Virus record (IMG/VR): IMGVR_UViG_3300032271_000682
Location: 25,796 to 89,795 of that record
Direction: 5' to 3' (one strand)
Length of the DNA stretch: 64,000 nucleotides
Source of the DNA: a virus
Shown here: positions 9,957-16,949 of the stretch, one piece after another
How the letters are laid out: every line of letters starts with the position of its first letter
Numbering within the stretch: position 1 is the first letter of the stretch
The notes under the pieces: generated by a model
Databases searched by the model: none
Told to the model about the DNA's origin: nothing
Seen by the model: only the letters and a program-made list of their open reading frames with translations
Program-made: the position numbers and the translations under genes

Positions 9957-10625
9957 TTATGCTGATCTCAACAGCGCGGAATCTATAAAAACTGGATCAG
10001 TTATTACTAATGTACCATCTGATCTAGCCATTACATTGGCAGCATGAAGATCGGGTTCAAAGTCTCCAGAGTTAATCAATGTTTTTGCTATGTCTAATGC
10101 GTCGATCCATTGAGGATGAGTTGATCCCCAATTTATATAAAAACTACTATCTTTATATTTTGGACTATTAGTCATATCGCTTGGCATGCCACTATTTCTT
10201 AGTACACTATTTGACCATTTAATTATTCTTATATCATCATCGTTAGTAACTGGAGTAAGCTTTTCCATTCTAATAGCTGATACTTCAGGAGTAACAGAAA
10301 CTATTCGTTTACTAATAAATTTGGGCATGTGAACGTTATTTGTGTGTTTACGTGCGGTTGATATCCAAGCAGTATAGGCAGTATCGGTTGAGATAAACAC
10401 TTTAAGAACATAAGATAATTTTGAATGACTCCATACTGTCCCAAAACCGCCTGAGCCCAATGGGTGAAATCCATTCTTTAGTAGTACGTCATGCCATTCA
10501 ACTCCCATAGGATAGGGACTATCACTATTTCTGATTCTTTTAGGAACAGGCAAATCTTTAATTTGACTTTTAATGCCAATTAATTCTGTCAATGTATCTT
10601 CTAGTATGATTTCTGTTATTTTCAT
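9957..10625 (-). CDS. Kinase-fold protein with capsid-targeting-like N-terminus
   Basis: The protein has 222 residues. The N-terminus MKITEIILED matches the pattern of T4 capsid-targeting signals, with an I-x-E cleavage-like site. The body carries a glycine-rich loop GSGGFGTVW near residue 57, a following VLKVF with the candidate ATP-binding Lys, and a catalytic-loop-like DLHAANV followed by ITDPV near the C-terminus. These resemble protein-kinase or aminoglycoside-kinase-type folds. Its start overlaps the upstream stop by 1 bp (TAATG) in a three-gene minus-strand operon. The target is unknown. Confidence 0.75.
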   Translation of the reverse strand: MKITEIILEDTLTELIGIKSQIKDLPVPKRIRNSDSPYPMGVEWHDVLLKNGFHPLGSGGFGTVWSHSKLSYVLKVFISTDTAYTAWISTARKHTNNVHMPKFISKRIVSVTPEVSAIRMEKLTPVTNDDDIRIIKWSNSVLRNSGMPSDMTNSPKYKDSSFYINWGSTHPQWIDALDIAKTLINSGDFEPDLHAANVMARSDGTLVITDPVFIDSALLRSA

Positions 10626-10948
10626 TATGAAAAATATGATCCACTTAACTGTTTATCTTGTTCTATTTTTTGTGCTATTGCCAATTTAACTTCTTCACAG
10701 GGATTGATTTTACAATATTTCATAAATTCCAAAGTTTTTTCAGGAGATTCAAATGAATCAATTGCGCCACCCCATGTGCCCCACGTTCCTGGTTGTTCTA
10801 CTTTTCGTGATCGATGAGCGATACACAATCGTTCGGTGTCAAGTGCTAAGAAAATACATCCAGCGCCTTGTCTGCCCCAAAATCCAGTCTGCTTTAATGC
10901 ATCTCGATGCTCGGAGTCGTTTTCAATGAGGAATTCGTATGATTTCAT
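10625..10948 (-). CDS. Nudix-like protein, apparently degenerate, with capsid-targeting-like N-terminus
   Basis: This 107-residue protein begins MKSYEFLIEN, close to the T4 internal-protein signal. GTWGTWGGAIDSFESP is typical of the segment leading into a Nudix box. The expected REUxEExGU helix is replaced by ...LEFMKYCKINPCEEVKLA, so catalytic glutamates are out of register. The usual domain is about 130-150 residues, so this one looks shortened or diverged. It sits between two kinase-like paralogues in one operon. Confidence 0.65.
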   Translation of the reverse strand: MKSYEFLIENDSEHRDALKQTGFWGRQGAGCIFLALDTERLCIAHRSRKVEQPGTWGTWGGAIDSFESPEKTLEFMKYCKINPCEEVKLAIAQKIEQDKQLSGSYFS

Positions 10949-10953
10949 AATTA

Positions 10954-11643
10954 TTAATCTCTATTCATAAGAGCATCAGTGTCATACACGGGGTCGGTCA
11001 TTACCAAAGTATTACCACGTAACATAAAATTTCCAGTATGTATGTCAAATTTAAATTTAGAGTTATAACTAAATTCTTTTAAAATTTGAATCGCATCCAT
11101 CAATTGTGGATAGGCATTACAGTATTTATTAAACAGATCAATTTCTTCTTTCGACATTCTTCTAGTTTCATTGTGTAACGTTAGTTTAATGAAATATATA
11201 ATATCATTCATTAATTGACCTCTCGTTGGGGCTAATTTTTCCATTCTAATTGCTGATACTTCTGGCGTAATTGGAAATGCTTTCGTACTAATAAATTTGG
11301 GAAAATGTGGATTATTTTTATTTTGAATGCACACGTTAACCCATCCAAGGTATGCTACGTCTGTAGTTCTAAACACTTTTAATACATATTGCAACTTTGG
11401 ATGTTCCCATACTGTTCCGAATGATCCAGAACCCATTGCAGTGAATCCATTATTTGTCATGACATCATGCCATTCTAATCCCAATGGTCGAGTATCAGCC
11501 GCACCTTGATCTTCATCTGGTTTAGGATATTTGAATCCAGGTTTAGGCAAATCTTTGATTTTATTTTTAATACCAACTAGTTCTGTCAATTTTTCTTCAT
11601 CGATTGAGCTATTGGTTTCGGGTAAAAATTCATGTGATTTCAT
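10954..11643 (-). CDS. Kinase-fold protein with capsid-targeting-like N-terminus (paralogue)
   Basis: The start at 11643 (MKSHEFLPE) is chosen because a late promoter box lies immediately upstream and the residues match the family N-terminus; the frame itself is open further to 11673. The 229-residue chain has GSGSFGTVW, VLKVF, EVSAIRMEKL and FDIHTGNF followed by MTDPV. It is clearly homologous to the protein at 9957-10625 across its length. It heads the minus-strand operon of three targeted proteins. Confidence 0.78.
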   Translation of the reverse strand: MKSHEFLPETNSSIDEEKLTELVGIKNKIKDLPKPGFKYPKPDEDQGAADTRPLGLEWHDVMTNNGFTAMGSGSFGTVWEHPKLQYVLKVFRTTDVAYLGWVNVCIQNKNNPHFPKFISTKAFPITPEVSAIRMEKLAPTRGQLMNDIIYFIKLTLHNETRRMSKEEIDLFNKYCNAYPQLMDAIQILKEFSYNSKFKFDIHTGNFMLRGNTLVMTDPVYDTDALMNRD

Positions 11644-11649
11644 TGTATA

Positions 11650-11659
11650 GTATTTATCC
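11650..11659 (-). promoter_or_regulatory. Putative late promoter for kinase-like operon
   Basis: GGATAAATAC on the minus strand ends 6 bases before the ATG at 11643, so the predicted transcript would have almost no leader. Confidence 0.6.
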
Positions 11660-11666
11660 AAAGTAG

Positions 11667-11695
11667 TTGACATATGATATTCATTACAGTATACT
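11667..11695 (+). promoter_or_regulatory. Sigma-70-type promoter
   Basis: TTGACA, 17-bp spacer, TATACT. The predicted start of transcription falls at about 11702, on or next to the ATG of the following gene. Confidence 0.75.
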
Positions 11696-11701
11696 TATAA
11701 A

Positions 11702-11887
11702 ATGAGCACAGAAAATTTATTTGATTTTACAAACGTACCTCAGTCTAAAAAACGAAAAGAGGTCATCGACGATGTTCGTAACATATTGATTGTGGAATTC
11801 TTGGGAGACAAATCCGGAGAATTACAAGCTAAAAAACTATTTGAAGAACTAGTAGGTCGTGGTTTAAAAGTGAAGATAATGTCATGA
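11702..11887 (+). CDS. Small hypothetical protein
   Basis: This is a 61-residue charged protein (MSTENLFDF...). The start lies only 6 bp after the -10 box of a strong promoter, so its mRNA may be leaderless. Its stop overlaps the ATPase/acetyltransferase start by 4 bp (ATGA), which suggests co-expression. I see no domain match. Confidence 0.65.
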   Translation: MSTENLFDFTNVPQSKKRKEVIDDVRNILIVEFLGDKSGELQAKKLFEELVGRGLKVKIMS

Positions 11888-12996
11888 GAACATATGAATT
11901 AACATTAAAATGTGATGCGCCAACTGACTTCTATTGTGTCAAAGCAGCCAACTCGGTTGACTTAGATATTGATAAGAAATTAACACATAATATTAAGATT
12001 AGAGCTGATCTTGACACTCGGTACAATGTTGGTCTTATCATTGGAGCAAGTGGATCAGGTAAGACTACTCTTGCTAAACATATTTGGGGAAACAATTGCT
12101 TTGATACACTACTAAAACCAGATACAGCTCCTATTTCACAATTCGATGAATCATATAGCTATGATGAACGAGTGGCATTCTTAAGCGGAGTTGGTTTAGC
12201 ATCACCCACTTGTTGGATTGCTCCATCTAAAACATTAAGTAACGGTCAACAAGCAAGAGCAGAAGCAGCATTACAAATGGCTAGATTAGACGGTAAGTTT
12301 ACAGTCATTGATGAATTTACTAGTGTAGTAGATAGAACTGTAGCCAAAGCAATGGCACACGCGGTACAAAAACATGCACGAAAAACAGGCAAGACTATAG
12401 CACTGCTCAGTTGTCACTATGATGTATTAGAATGGTTGAACCCAGATTGGGTCATCGATTGTAATACTCAAGAGTACACTGACCGGAGGTCACTTTGTCG
12501 AGGGTTTACCAGAACCGAAGAGCTTGTTTTTGGGATTAGACAACTTACTGACAACAAAAGTTGGAAAGTCTTTAGCAAGTATCACTATCTAAGCGATACT
12601 CTACCACCAGGAAAAAACTATAGTTTTGGATTGTTTAGTGGAGATAATCAGATTGGATTCTGTGCCTTTTCAAATTATGTAATGTGGAAACAAGAACATA
12701 AAGATAAAGGCATTCCAATGGTGTTACATGCTAATCGAATTGTAATTCATCCTGATTATTGTGGGTTCGGTTTGGGTGGCAAGTTTACTGATATATGTGC
12801 TGATCACTTACAAAATGAAATGGGCTTTGATGTTCAGATCAAATTGAGCAGTGCTAGTATGGCTATTTCGCTTAAACGAAATCCACGTTGGGAACTAAGA
12901 GAAGTTAAACGAAACATTCATAATATCTGGAGCAATCACGAGAATCGTAAGGGTAGAATGGATGTAAAAACGTGGTCGTTTAATTTTCTTGGCTAA
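11884..12996 (+). CDS. ABC-type ATPase fused to GNAT-like acetyltransferase domain
   Basis: The protein has 370 residues. The first 200 or so contain a Walker A motif (GASGSGKTT, near residue 57), an ABC signature-like LSNGQQAR near residue 120 and a Walker B FTVIDEF near residue 139, with no membrane segments. The C-terminal part (GLFSGDNQIGFCAF...RIVIHPDYCGFGLGGKF) follows the GNAT pattern, including an acetyl-CoA loop-like GFGLGG. It is a soluble fusion, not a transporter. Its substrate is unknown. Confidence 0.78.
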   Translation: MRTYELTLKCDAPTDFYCVKAANSVDLDIDKKLTHNIKIRADLDTRYNVGLIIGASGSGKTTLAKHIWGNNCFDTLLKPDTAPISQFDESYSYDERVAFLSGVGLASPTCWIAPSKTLSNGQQARAEAALQMARLDGKFTVIDEFTSVVDRTVAKAMAHAVQKHARKTGKTIALLSCHYDVLEWLNPDWVIDCNTQEYTDRRSLCRGFTRTEELVFGIRQLTDNKSWKVFSKYHYLSDTLPPGKNYSFGLFSGDNQIGFCAFSNYVMWKQEHKDKGIPMVLHANRIVIHPDYCGFGLGGKFTDICADHLQNEMGFDVQIKLSSASMAISLKRNPRWELREVKRNIHNIWSNHENRKGRMDVKTWSFNFLG

Positions 12997-13007
12997 TCCA
13001 AATTTTA

Positions 13008-13036
13008 TTGACAATAACGATAAATACGTGTATACT
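13008..13036 (+). promoter_or_regulatory. Sigma-70-type promoter of the tmRNA gene with embedded late box
   Basis: TTGACA, 17-bp spacer, TATACT. A GATAAATAC late-type box (13019-13027) lies inside the spacer, so transcription in both early and late phases is possible. Confidence 0.8.
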
Positions 13037-13042
13037 ATGTTT

Positions 13043-13132
13043 TTAAAGAATTGTTGTAAACCCTGAGTAATCAGGACAGAAGTAAAGAGAAAAGTGTCCA
13101 AGACGAGGGTTCGATTCCCTCCAGCTTCACCA
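13043..13132 (+). ncRNA. ssrA: Acceptor (3') piece of a circularly permuted tmRNA
   Basis: This segment holds the tRNA-like 3' end that belongs with the 5' piece at 13274. The T arm is GAGGG (13105-13109), loop TTCGATT, CCCTC (13117-13121), followed by the acceptor strand CAGCTTC (13122-13128), an A discriminator and encoded CCA (13130-13132). CAGCTTC pairs with GGGGCTG at 13274-13280 over 7 bp with two G-U pairs, one of them at position 3 as expected for alanine charging. GTGTCCA (13094-13100) can pair with TGGACA in the other piece. A CCTGA/TCAGG hairpin lies at 13062-13075. The exact 5' end is estimated. Confidence 0.88.
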
Positions 13133-13144
13133 TAAAGGGATTAC

Positions 13145-13333
13145 ATGAATTACATTGACAATACAATAGTGCTTGAAAACGGCAGAACAGTACATTATAC
13201 AAAAGATGTATCTAAAATGTCGCTTAAAGAAGCTAATAAAATGTTAGTCACTATTAGAAAGTCTCTTTATGATGGGGCTGACCAGGTTTCGATTGGGCAA
13301 AGAGTAACGGAATGGACAACTCGACACAGATAG
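13145..13333 (+). CDS. Possible small ORF in the tmRNA intervening segment
   Basis: This 62-codon frame starts 12 bp after the CCA end, preceded by an AGGGAT ribosome-site-like sequence. It runs through the spacer between the two tmRNA pieces and about 60 bp into the 5' piece. The first 43 codons read like a real protein (NGRTVHY, MSLKEANKMLVTIRKS). The last 19 come from tmRNA sequence. It may be a gene remnant trapped in the spacer, or a genuine overlapping gene. It would be cut by tmRNA processing. Confidence 0.35.
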   Translation: MNYIDNTIVLENGRTVHYTKDVSKMSLKEANKMLVTIRKSLYDGADQVSIGQRVTEWTTRHR

Positions 13334-13430
13334 TCGTAAAAAGTAAACAACCAATAAATGCTAACGATGAAAATTGGGCATTAGCCGCTTGAAAAAGTTG
13401 CTTAGGGTAGGAAATACCTCGTAACAGAAA
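13274..13430 (+). ncRNA. ssrA: Coding (5') piece of the permuted tmRNA, with tag ANDENWALAA
   Basis: The piece begins GGGGCTGACCAGG and then TTTCGA, the classic tmRNA 5' end with its D-like loop. The tag frame is GCT at 13360 to TGA at 13390-13392 and encodes ANDENWALAA, one change (Y to W) from the E. coli tag. The order 3' piece, spacer, 5' piece is the circular permutation that yields a mature two-piece tmRNA. TGGACA (13313-13318) is complementary to TGTCCA in the acceptor piece. The 3' boundary is estimated, just before the terminator. Confidence 0.9.
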
Positions 13431-13435
13431 ATACC

Positions 13436-13464
13436 AATAGGGACTTTCGAGTCCCTATTTTTTT
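13436..13464 (+). terminator. Intrinsic terminator after tmRNA
   Basis: A 10-bp perfect stem (13436-13445 with 13450-13459) closes a TTCG tetraloop and runs into a T tract ending at 13464. Confidence 0.92.
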
Positions 13465-13467
13465 GAC

Positions 13468-13476
13468 GATAAATAC
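13468..13476 (+). promoter_or_regulatory. Putative late promoter
   Basis: GATAAATAC lies 21 bases before the ATG at 13498 and directly after the tmRNA terminator. Confidence 0.55.
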
Positions 13477-13497
13477 AGTATATGTTAGAGTATCACA

Positions 13498-13752
13498 ATG
13501 AAAATAGATAATAGCTCAGATTGGCAATTGGTAGACTTAGAGCTTAGCCGTCAAATTAGATCGTTAAACTTTAATTCTGATCTAAATAAAATGAAACGTA
13601 ATTTAGAAAAAATGGTTACAGAATTGAACAAGTCTGAAGTTGAGGCTCGTAGAGTCAAAACTAATAAATATATTCGTCCTAAGATAGACGAGATAAATAT
13701 AGCAATAGATCAATTGGAAAAATTGATCATTGTACTTATATTACGACAATAA
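13498..13752 (+). CDS. Hypothetical helical protein
   Basis: This 84-residue, mostly charged helical protein is likely a coiled coil (LNKMKRNLEKMVTELNK). It lies alone behind a late-type box and the tmRNA terminator. I do not recognise it. Confidence 0.65.
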   Translation: MKIDNSSDWQLVDLELSRQIRSLNFNSDLNKMKRNLEKMVTELNKSEVEARRVKTNKYIRPKIDEINIAIDQLEKLIIVLILRQ

Positions 13753-13764
13753 TGGAGAAATAAA

Positions 13765-13914
13765 ATGAATACCTATTGGGCACATGTAAAAACCGGAACT
13801 GGTGGTTTTATCAAAGTAACAGTGCAGGCAGACAATGCTTATATTGCTGGTGAAATTCTTAAGAATACATATGGGGCAAATCTGATGACCTCAGCGGCTC
13901 TAGTAACAAGATAA
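13765..13914 (+). CDS. Small hypothetical protein
   Basis: This 49-residue ORF (MNTYWAHVKTGTGG...ALVTR) has a GGAG ribosome site 6-9 bases upstream. It starts 12 bp after the previous stop. A short hairpin follows (13915 onward), so it appears to end a transcription unit. No family is recognised. Confidence 0.65.
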   Translation: MNTYWAHVKTGTGGFIKVTVQADNAYIAGEILKNTYGANLMTSAALVTR

Positions 13915-13935
13915 GTGTTGTAAAAATACAACATA
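13915..13935 (+). terminator. Short GTTGT/ACAAC hairpin between units
   Basis: TGTTGT and ACAACA flank a short A-rich loop directly after a stop codon and before the next promoter. The same element recurs near 14203, 39185 and 53184. The stem is short, so terminator function is uncertain. Confidence 0.4.
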
Positions 13936-13940
13936 ATATA

Positions 13941-13969
13941 TTGACATTAAACCCATTATAGCTTATAAT
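13941..13969 (+). promoter_or_regulatory. Sigma-70-type promoter
   Basis: TTGACA, 17-bp spacer, TATAAT; drives the gene at 14000. Confidence 0.85.
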
Positions 13970-13999
13970 GGCTTTACAGTAACAGAAACGGAGTAAAAA

Positions 14000-14203
14000 A
14001 TGTCAGATAATAAAATTGATCGTACCGAGTACGATATGTTGTTTCCATCCGCTCAAGAATTCAAAACTTGGGTCGAAAATCAAGAGCTTATGGATGTTCG
14101 TGCCGAACTCAAGCGCCGCTTAACTGCTGCCATAGCTGAATCTAGTGAATCTCGTAAATATCCTAAAGAAGACTTTAGCCCATTCAACACGATTAATAGC
14201 TAA
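14000..14203 (+). CDS. Small acidic hypothetical protein
   Basis: This 67-residue protein has a good GGAG ribosome site and its own consensus promoter. It is probably an early host-takeover gene, judged only from its size and promoter. It has no recognisable domain. A GTTGTG/CAACAC hairpin with a T-rich tail follows the stop. Confidence 0.75.
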   Translation: MSDNKIDRTEYDMLFPSAQEFKTWVENQELMDVRAELKRRLTAAIAESSESRKYPKEDFSPFNTINS

Positions 14204-14205
14204 TG

Positions 14206-14228
14206 TTGTGTAAAAACAACACTTTTTA
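14206..14228 (+). terminator. Hairpin with T tract
   Basis: GTTGTG and CAACAC flank a short A-rich loop and are followed by TTTTT, immediately before the next TTGACA box. Confidence 0.55.
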
Positions 14229-14257
14229 TTGACAATAAATCCATATTTCTGTATAAT
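14229..14257 (+). promoter_or_regulatory. Consensus sigma-70-type promoter (recurrent cassette)
   Basis: TTGACA, 17-bp spacer, TATAAT, followed by a conserved leader ending in AGAGAAAAGG. Nearly the same cassette occurs at 14447 and 39210. Confidence 0.88.
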
Positions 14258-14288
14258 ATACACATACACTAGAGAAAAGGAAGTAAAA

Positions 14289-14441
14289 ATGTTCAAGCTA
14301 ATTTATGTCGATACTAAAGCTGATTTCACCAAAAAAGGTGAAGTTCTCACGTTCCCCACTCAACGAGATGCGGAATTTTACGTTCATTTTTATCATATGA
14401 ATCATTCAAACTATAACGTACAAGTTGCGTCTGTCAAATAG
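14289..14441 (+). CDS. Small hypothetical protein
   Basis: The 50-residue frame starts at MFKLIYV. This start is chosen because the AAGGAAG ribosome site and promoter lie directly upstream; the frame also extends upstream through the promoter, which is unlikely to be translated. The likely fold is a small alpha/beta domain. The family is not recognised. Confidence 0.75.
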   Translation: MFKLIYVDTKADFTKKGEVLTFPTQRDAEFYVHFYHMNHSNYNVQVASVK

Positions 14442-14446
14442 TTTGC

Positions 14447-14475
14447 TTGACAATAAATCCATTTTCCTGTAAAAT
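14447..14475 (+). promoter_or_regulatory. Sigma-70-type promoter (recurrent cassette)
   Basis: TTGACA, 17-bp spacer, TAAAAT; leader closely similar to that at 14229. Confidence 0.82.
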
Positions 14476-14507
14476 ACACACATACACTCAAAAACAAGGA
14501 ATTAAAC

Positions 14508-14735
14508 ATGAATCAAAAAGTCGCTCAAGAACTTTCCGCTCAGTTTCAGATCAAAATGACTGACGCTGCCGATGTTCAGTATCATGCCGGTCTTGCTAAA
14601 CGTCGTCTAGAGACTGCCTTAGAAAATGCTCGTTTAGCATGGGAATCAATCATCGATGACGAGCGGGCATTACGCGCTCTTTACGTAGGTCGTCTTGAGG
14701 GCTGGAAGGGAAAATCTTGGTATACTGGCGTTTAA
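14508..14735 (+). CDS. Small hypothetical protein
   Basis: This 75-residue protein is helical and rich in Ala, Arg and Glu (RRLETALENARLAWESI). It has an AAGGAA ribosome site and its own promoter. It heads a string of small genes running to 15774. Function is unknown. Confidence 0.75.
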   Translation: MNQKVAQELSAQFQIKMTDAADVQYHAGLAKRRLETALENARLAWESIIDDERALRALYVGRLEGWKGKSWYTGV

Positions 14736-14776
14736 GCGGTATTCAATAAACACACACTCACATAAAGGAATTAAAC

Positions 14777-15043
14777 ATGAAAGCAAAAATCACTCTTTTG
14801 TATTACACGGATCCTGGTCATGGCTGGCTTCGCGTGCCGCTTAAAACTCTCACTAAACTGGGCATCGCCGATAAAATCACTTCATTTTCTTATAAACGAA
14901 CTGAGTACGCTTATCTTGAAGAAGATCAAGATATGACAACTTTTCTTCTGGCAATGAACGAAAAGGGCGTTGAAGTTGCTCGTAAAAATCGCAATACTAA
15001 TCGCGAATCTCGTATTCGTAAGTATGAGTCATACACAGTTTAA
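14777..15043 (+). CDS. Small conserved-type phage protein
   Basis: This 88-residue protein contains DPGHGWLRVP, and its aromatic Y-rich middle is of the kind seen in many phage small proteins of unknown function. It has an AAAGGAA ribosome site and sits in the small-gene run driven from 14447. Confidence 0.75.
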   Translation: MKAKITLLYYTDPGHGWLRVPLKTLTKLGIADKITSFSYKRTEYAYLEEDQDMTTFLLAMNEKGVEVARKNRNTNRESRIRKYESYTV

Positions 15044-15068
15044 TCTGTCACAATCAAAGGATTTCACA

Positions 15069-15287
15069 ATGAATGCAGTCTATTTGCTAATGATGCGTTA
15101 TACTCTTGACGGCGAAACGGCACTTGATGATGTTGATATTGATCAAGTGGGTAACATGGTCATTGGCGTATATCTTTCTCAAGAAAACGCAGTTGCCGAA
15201 ATGGAAAAAACTAAAAAAGAATCTCAGTATCAGGATGACGTAGAATACTACGTTGACTATAAACAAATTCGTGATTCAGTCGTTTAA
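15069..15287 (+). CDS. Small acidic hypothetical protein
   Basis: The start at 15069 (MNAVYLLMM) follows a clear AAAGGA site; an in-frame upstream start at 14970 would overlap the previous gene and is rejected. The 72-residue product is acidic and has a YxDDVEYYVDY tail. Function is unknown. Confidence 0.7.
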   Translation: MNAVYLLMMRYTLDGETALDDVDIDQVGNMVIGVYLSQENAVAEMEKTKKESQYQDDVEYYVDYKQIRDSVV

Positions 15288-15299
15288 TCGGGAAATTAA

Positions 15300-15506
15300 A
15301 TGTTCGAGACAATTTTAGGTAGCATGATTTACATTTTAGCGTTTGCGATTGGCTGGATGGGCGGTGTTAGATCGTTTGATAACGGTTGGATTGGCATTGC
15401 TATAGTAGCTGGGGGTATTGCGCTTACTGTAATTAGTATCAAATCAATGTTCAAATCAATGTTAACCGATATGGAAGAAAAAAGGAAAGTAAAACAAAAT
15501 GATTGA
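15300..15506 (+). CDS. Small membrane protein, two transmembrane segments
   Basis: This 68-residue protein has hydrophobic segments at about residues 5-22 and 30-48 and a charged C-terminal tail (EEKRKVKQND). It probably acts in the inner membrane. It is too generic to call a holin. Confidence 0.7.
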   Translation: MFETILGSMIYILAFAIGWMGGVRSFDNGWIGIAIVAGGIALTVISIKSMFKSMLTDMEEKRKVKQND

Positions 15507-15603
15507 CATTATACGCTCTACATCTCACGCTTTCAGTTGGCTCAGCACCAAACAAGTGTGTCAACGCTGGTCGGCATACTACTCAGCAATTAACTGGAGT
15601 TAA
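15499..15603 (+). CDS. Very small hypothetical ORF
   Basis: This 34-residue frame (MIDIIRSTSHAF...) overlaps the preceding stop by 8 bp and ends 3 bp before the next ATG. A GGAAAG ribosome site lies upstream. It may be real by position only. Confidence 0.4.
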   Translation: MIDIIRSTSHAFSWLSTKQVCQRWSAYYSAINWS

Positions 15604-15606
15604 AGA

Positions 15607-15774
15607 ATGAGTTTCATGAGAGAAGCGGTTCGAGAATGGACTTGGAATGTCGGGCAAGATCGATCAGATCAACAGTGGATTCTTTCTGCCTATGACACAT
15701 GGGAACGTAATCCGCATTATCACGGACTCGATCAAGGTCATCCGGAAGATGACTATTATGAAGATGAAGAGTAA
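15607..15774 (+). CDS. Small acidic hypothetical protein
   Basis: This 55-residue protein is rich in Trp and ends in an acidic tail (EDDYYEDEE). The ribosome site is weak (GGAGTTAAAGA). It is the last gene before the next promoter. Function is unknown. Confidence 0.6.
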   Translation: MSFMREAVREWTWNVGQDRSDQQWILSAYDTWERNPHYHGLDQGHPEDDYYEDEE

Positions 15775-15791
15775 TTCGGTCAATGTAATCA

Positions 15792-15820
15792 TTGACAATA
15801 AATCGCTTTCGTAATATAAT
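15792..15820 (+). promoter_or_regulatory. Sigma-70-type promoter
   Basis: TTGACA, 17-bp spacer, TATAAT; drives the ATPase/VWA pair. Confidence 0.85.
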
Positions 15821-15848
15821 TACTACTTACTTACTTCAAGGAAATTAC

Positions 15849-16949
15849 ATGGCACAGTCATCAACTGACAGTTATTCAGTCAATGCCGTTTTGGCACAAA
15901 AAGCAATTCTAGGATGTTTCGAGGCGGATTTATCTGCATTTATTTGGGGACCCCCAGGAATTGGTAAATCAGAATTAGTTGCCAAAATCGCTGAAGAAGG
16001 CGGTGGGCATATCATCGATATGCGTATGGCTCAAATGGAACCCACTGATTTACGTGGCATTCCATTCTTCAATCAAATTACTAAAAAAATGGATTGGGCT
16101 GACCCATCTGAATTGCCAAGCGAAGAACTTGCCAGCAAATATCCATTCGTCATCTTATTCTTAGATGAAATGAATAGTGCCCCTAGTACCGTTCAGGGCG
16201 CCGCATATCAATTGATCTTAAATGGTCGAATTGGTACATATGTAAAACCAAAAAATGTAAGAATTGTAGCCGCCGGTAATCGAGATAGTGATCGTGGTGT
16301 TACTTATCGTATGCCAATGCCATTGGCTAATCGATTTATTCATATTGAAATGAAACCAGATTTTGCTTCTTGGCAAGAATGGGCAATGATGAACGATGTT
16401 CATCAGGACGTAGTGTCATACTTGTCATATGCAAAACAACATATGTATGATTTTGATGCTAAATCTAGCAGCAAAGCATTTGCCACTCCTCGCTCATGGG
16501 GTTTTGTTAGTAAGTTTCTGTATACATGTACTGACCCAGAAACTTTATACACATTAGTTGCTGGTTCTGTAGGCGAGGGATTAGCTACATCTTTGATGGC
16601 TCATCGTAAAATTGCTTCTAAACTTCCAAATGCCGCTGATATTTTATCGGGTAAAGTAACAACATTGGAAACTAAAGAAATTTCAGCTCAATATTCATTG
16701 ACAGTTTCTTTATGTTACGAAATGAAAGATATTACTGATAACAAACGAGCTACTCGTGATGAATTCAATAAAATCTTTGATAACTTTCTTGGTTATATGT
16801 TAGCTAATTTTGAACCAGATTTGATTATTCTTGGTGGAAGAACTGCTCTCAAGACATATAAATTAGACTTTGATGTTACTAAACTTACTAATTTTGAAAC
16901 TTTTCATAAAAAATACGGACGACACATTCTTTCGGCTGTAAAAAAGTAA
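15849..16949 (+). CDS. MoxR-type AAA+ ATPase
   Basis: The start at 15849 (MAQSSTDSYS) is chosen because an AAGGAA site and promoter lie upstream. The 366-residue protein has Walker A GPPGIGKS (near residue 36), Walker B VILFLDE (near 103), and the sensor-1-like AAGNRDSD near 142. The order matches MoxR/ATPase_5-type chaperones that work with VWA-domain partners. The adjacent gene 21 bp downstream encodes such a partner. The pair is likely a remodelling complex of unknown target. Confidence 0.85.
   Translation: MAQSSTDSYSVNAVLAQKAILGCFEADLSAFIWGPPGIGKSELVAKIAEEGGGHIIDMRMAQMEPTDLRGIPFFNQITKKMDWADPSELPSEELASKYPFVILFLDEMNSAPSTVQGAAYQLILNGRIGTYVKPKNVRIVAAGNRDSDRGVTYRMPMPLANRFIHIEMKPDFASWQEWAMMNDVHQDVVSYLSYAKQHMYDFDAKSSSKAFATPRSWGFVSKFLYTCTDPETLYTLVAGSVGEGLATSLMAHRKIASKLPNAADILSGKVTTLETKEISAQYSLTVSLCYEMKDITDNKRATRDEFNKIFDNFLGYMLANFEPDLIILGGRTALKTYKLDFDVTKLTNFETFHKKYGRHILSAVKK

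Noticed and set aside
13105-13132. Ordinary tRNA gene
   Set aside because: The T arm and CCA have no tRNA 5' half upstream; the partner strand lies downstream with a tag frame, so it is a tmRNA piece.
15300-15506. Holin call for the two-span membrane protein
   Set aside because: No lysis genes nearby, and topology alone is not specific.
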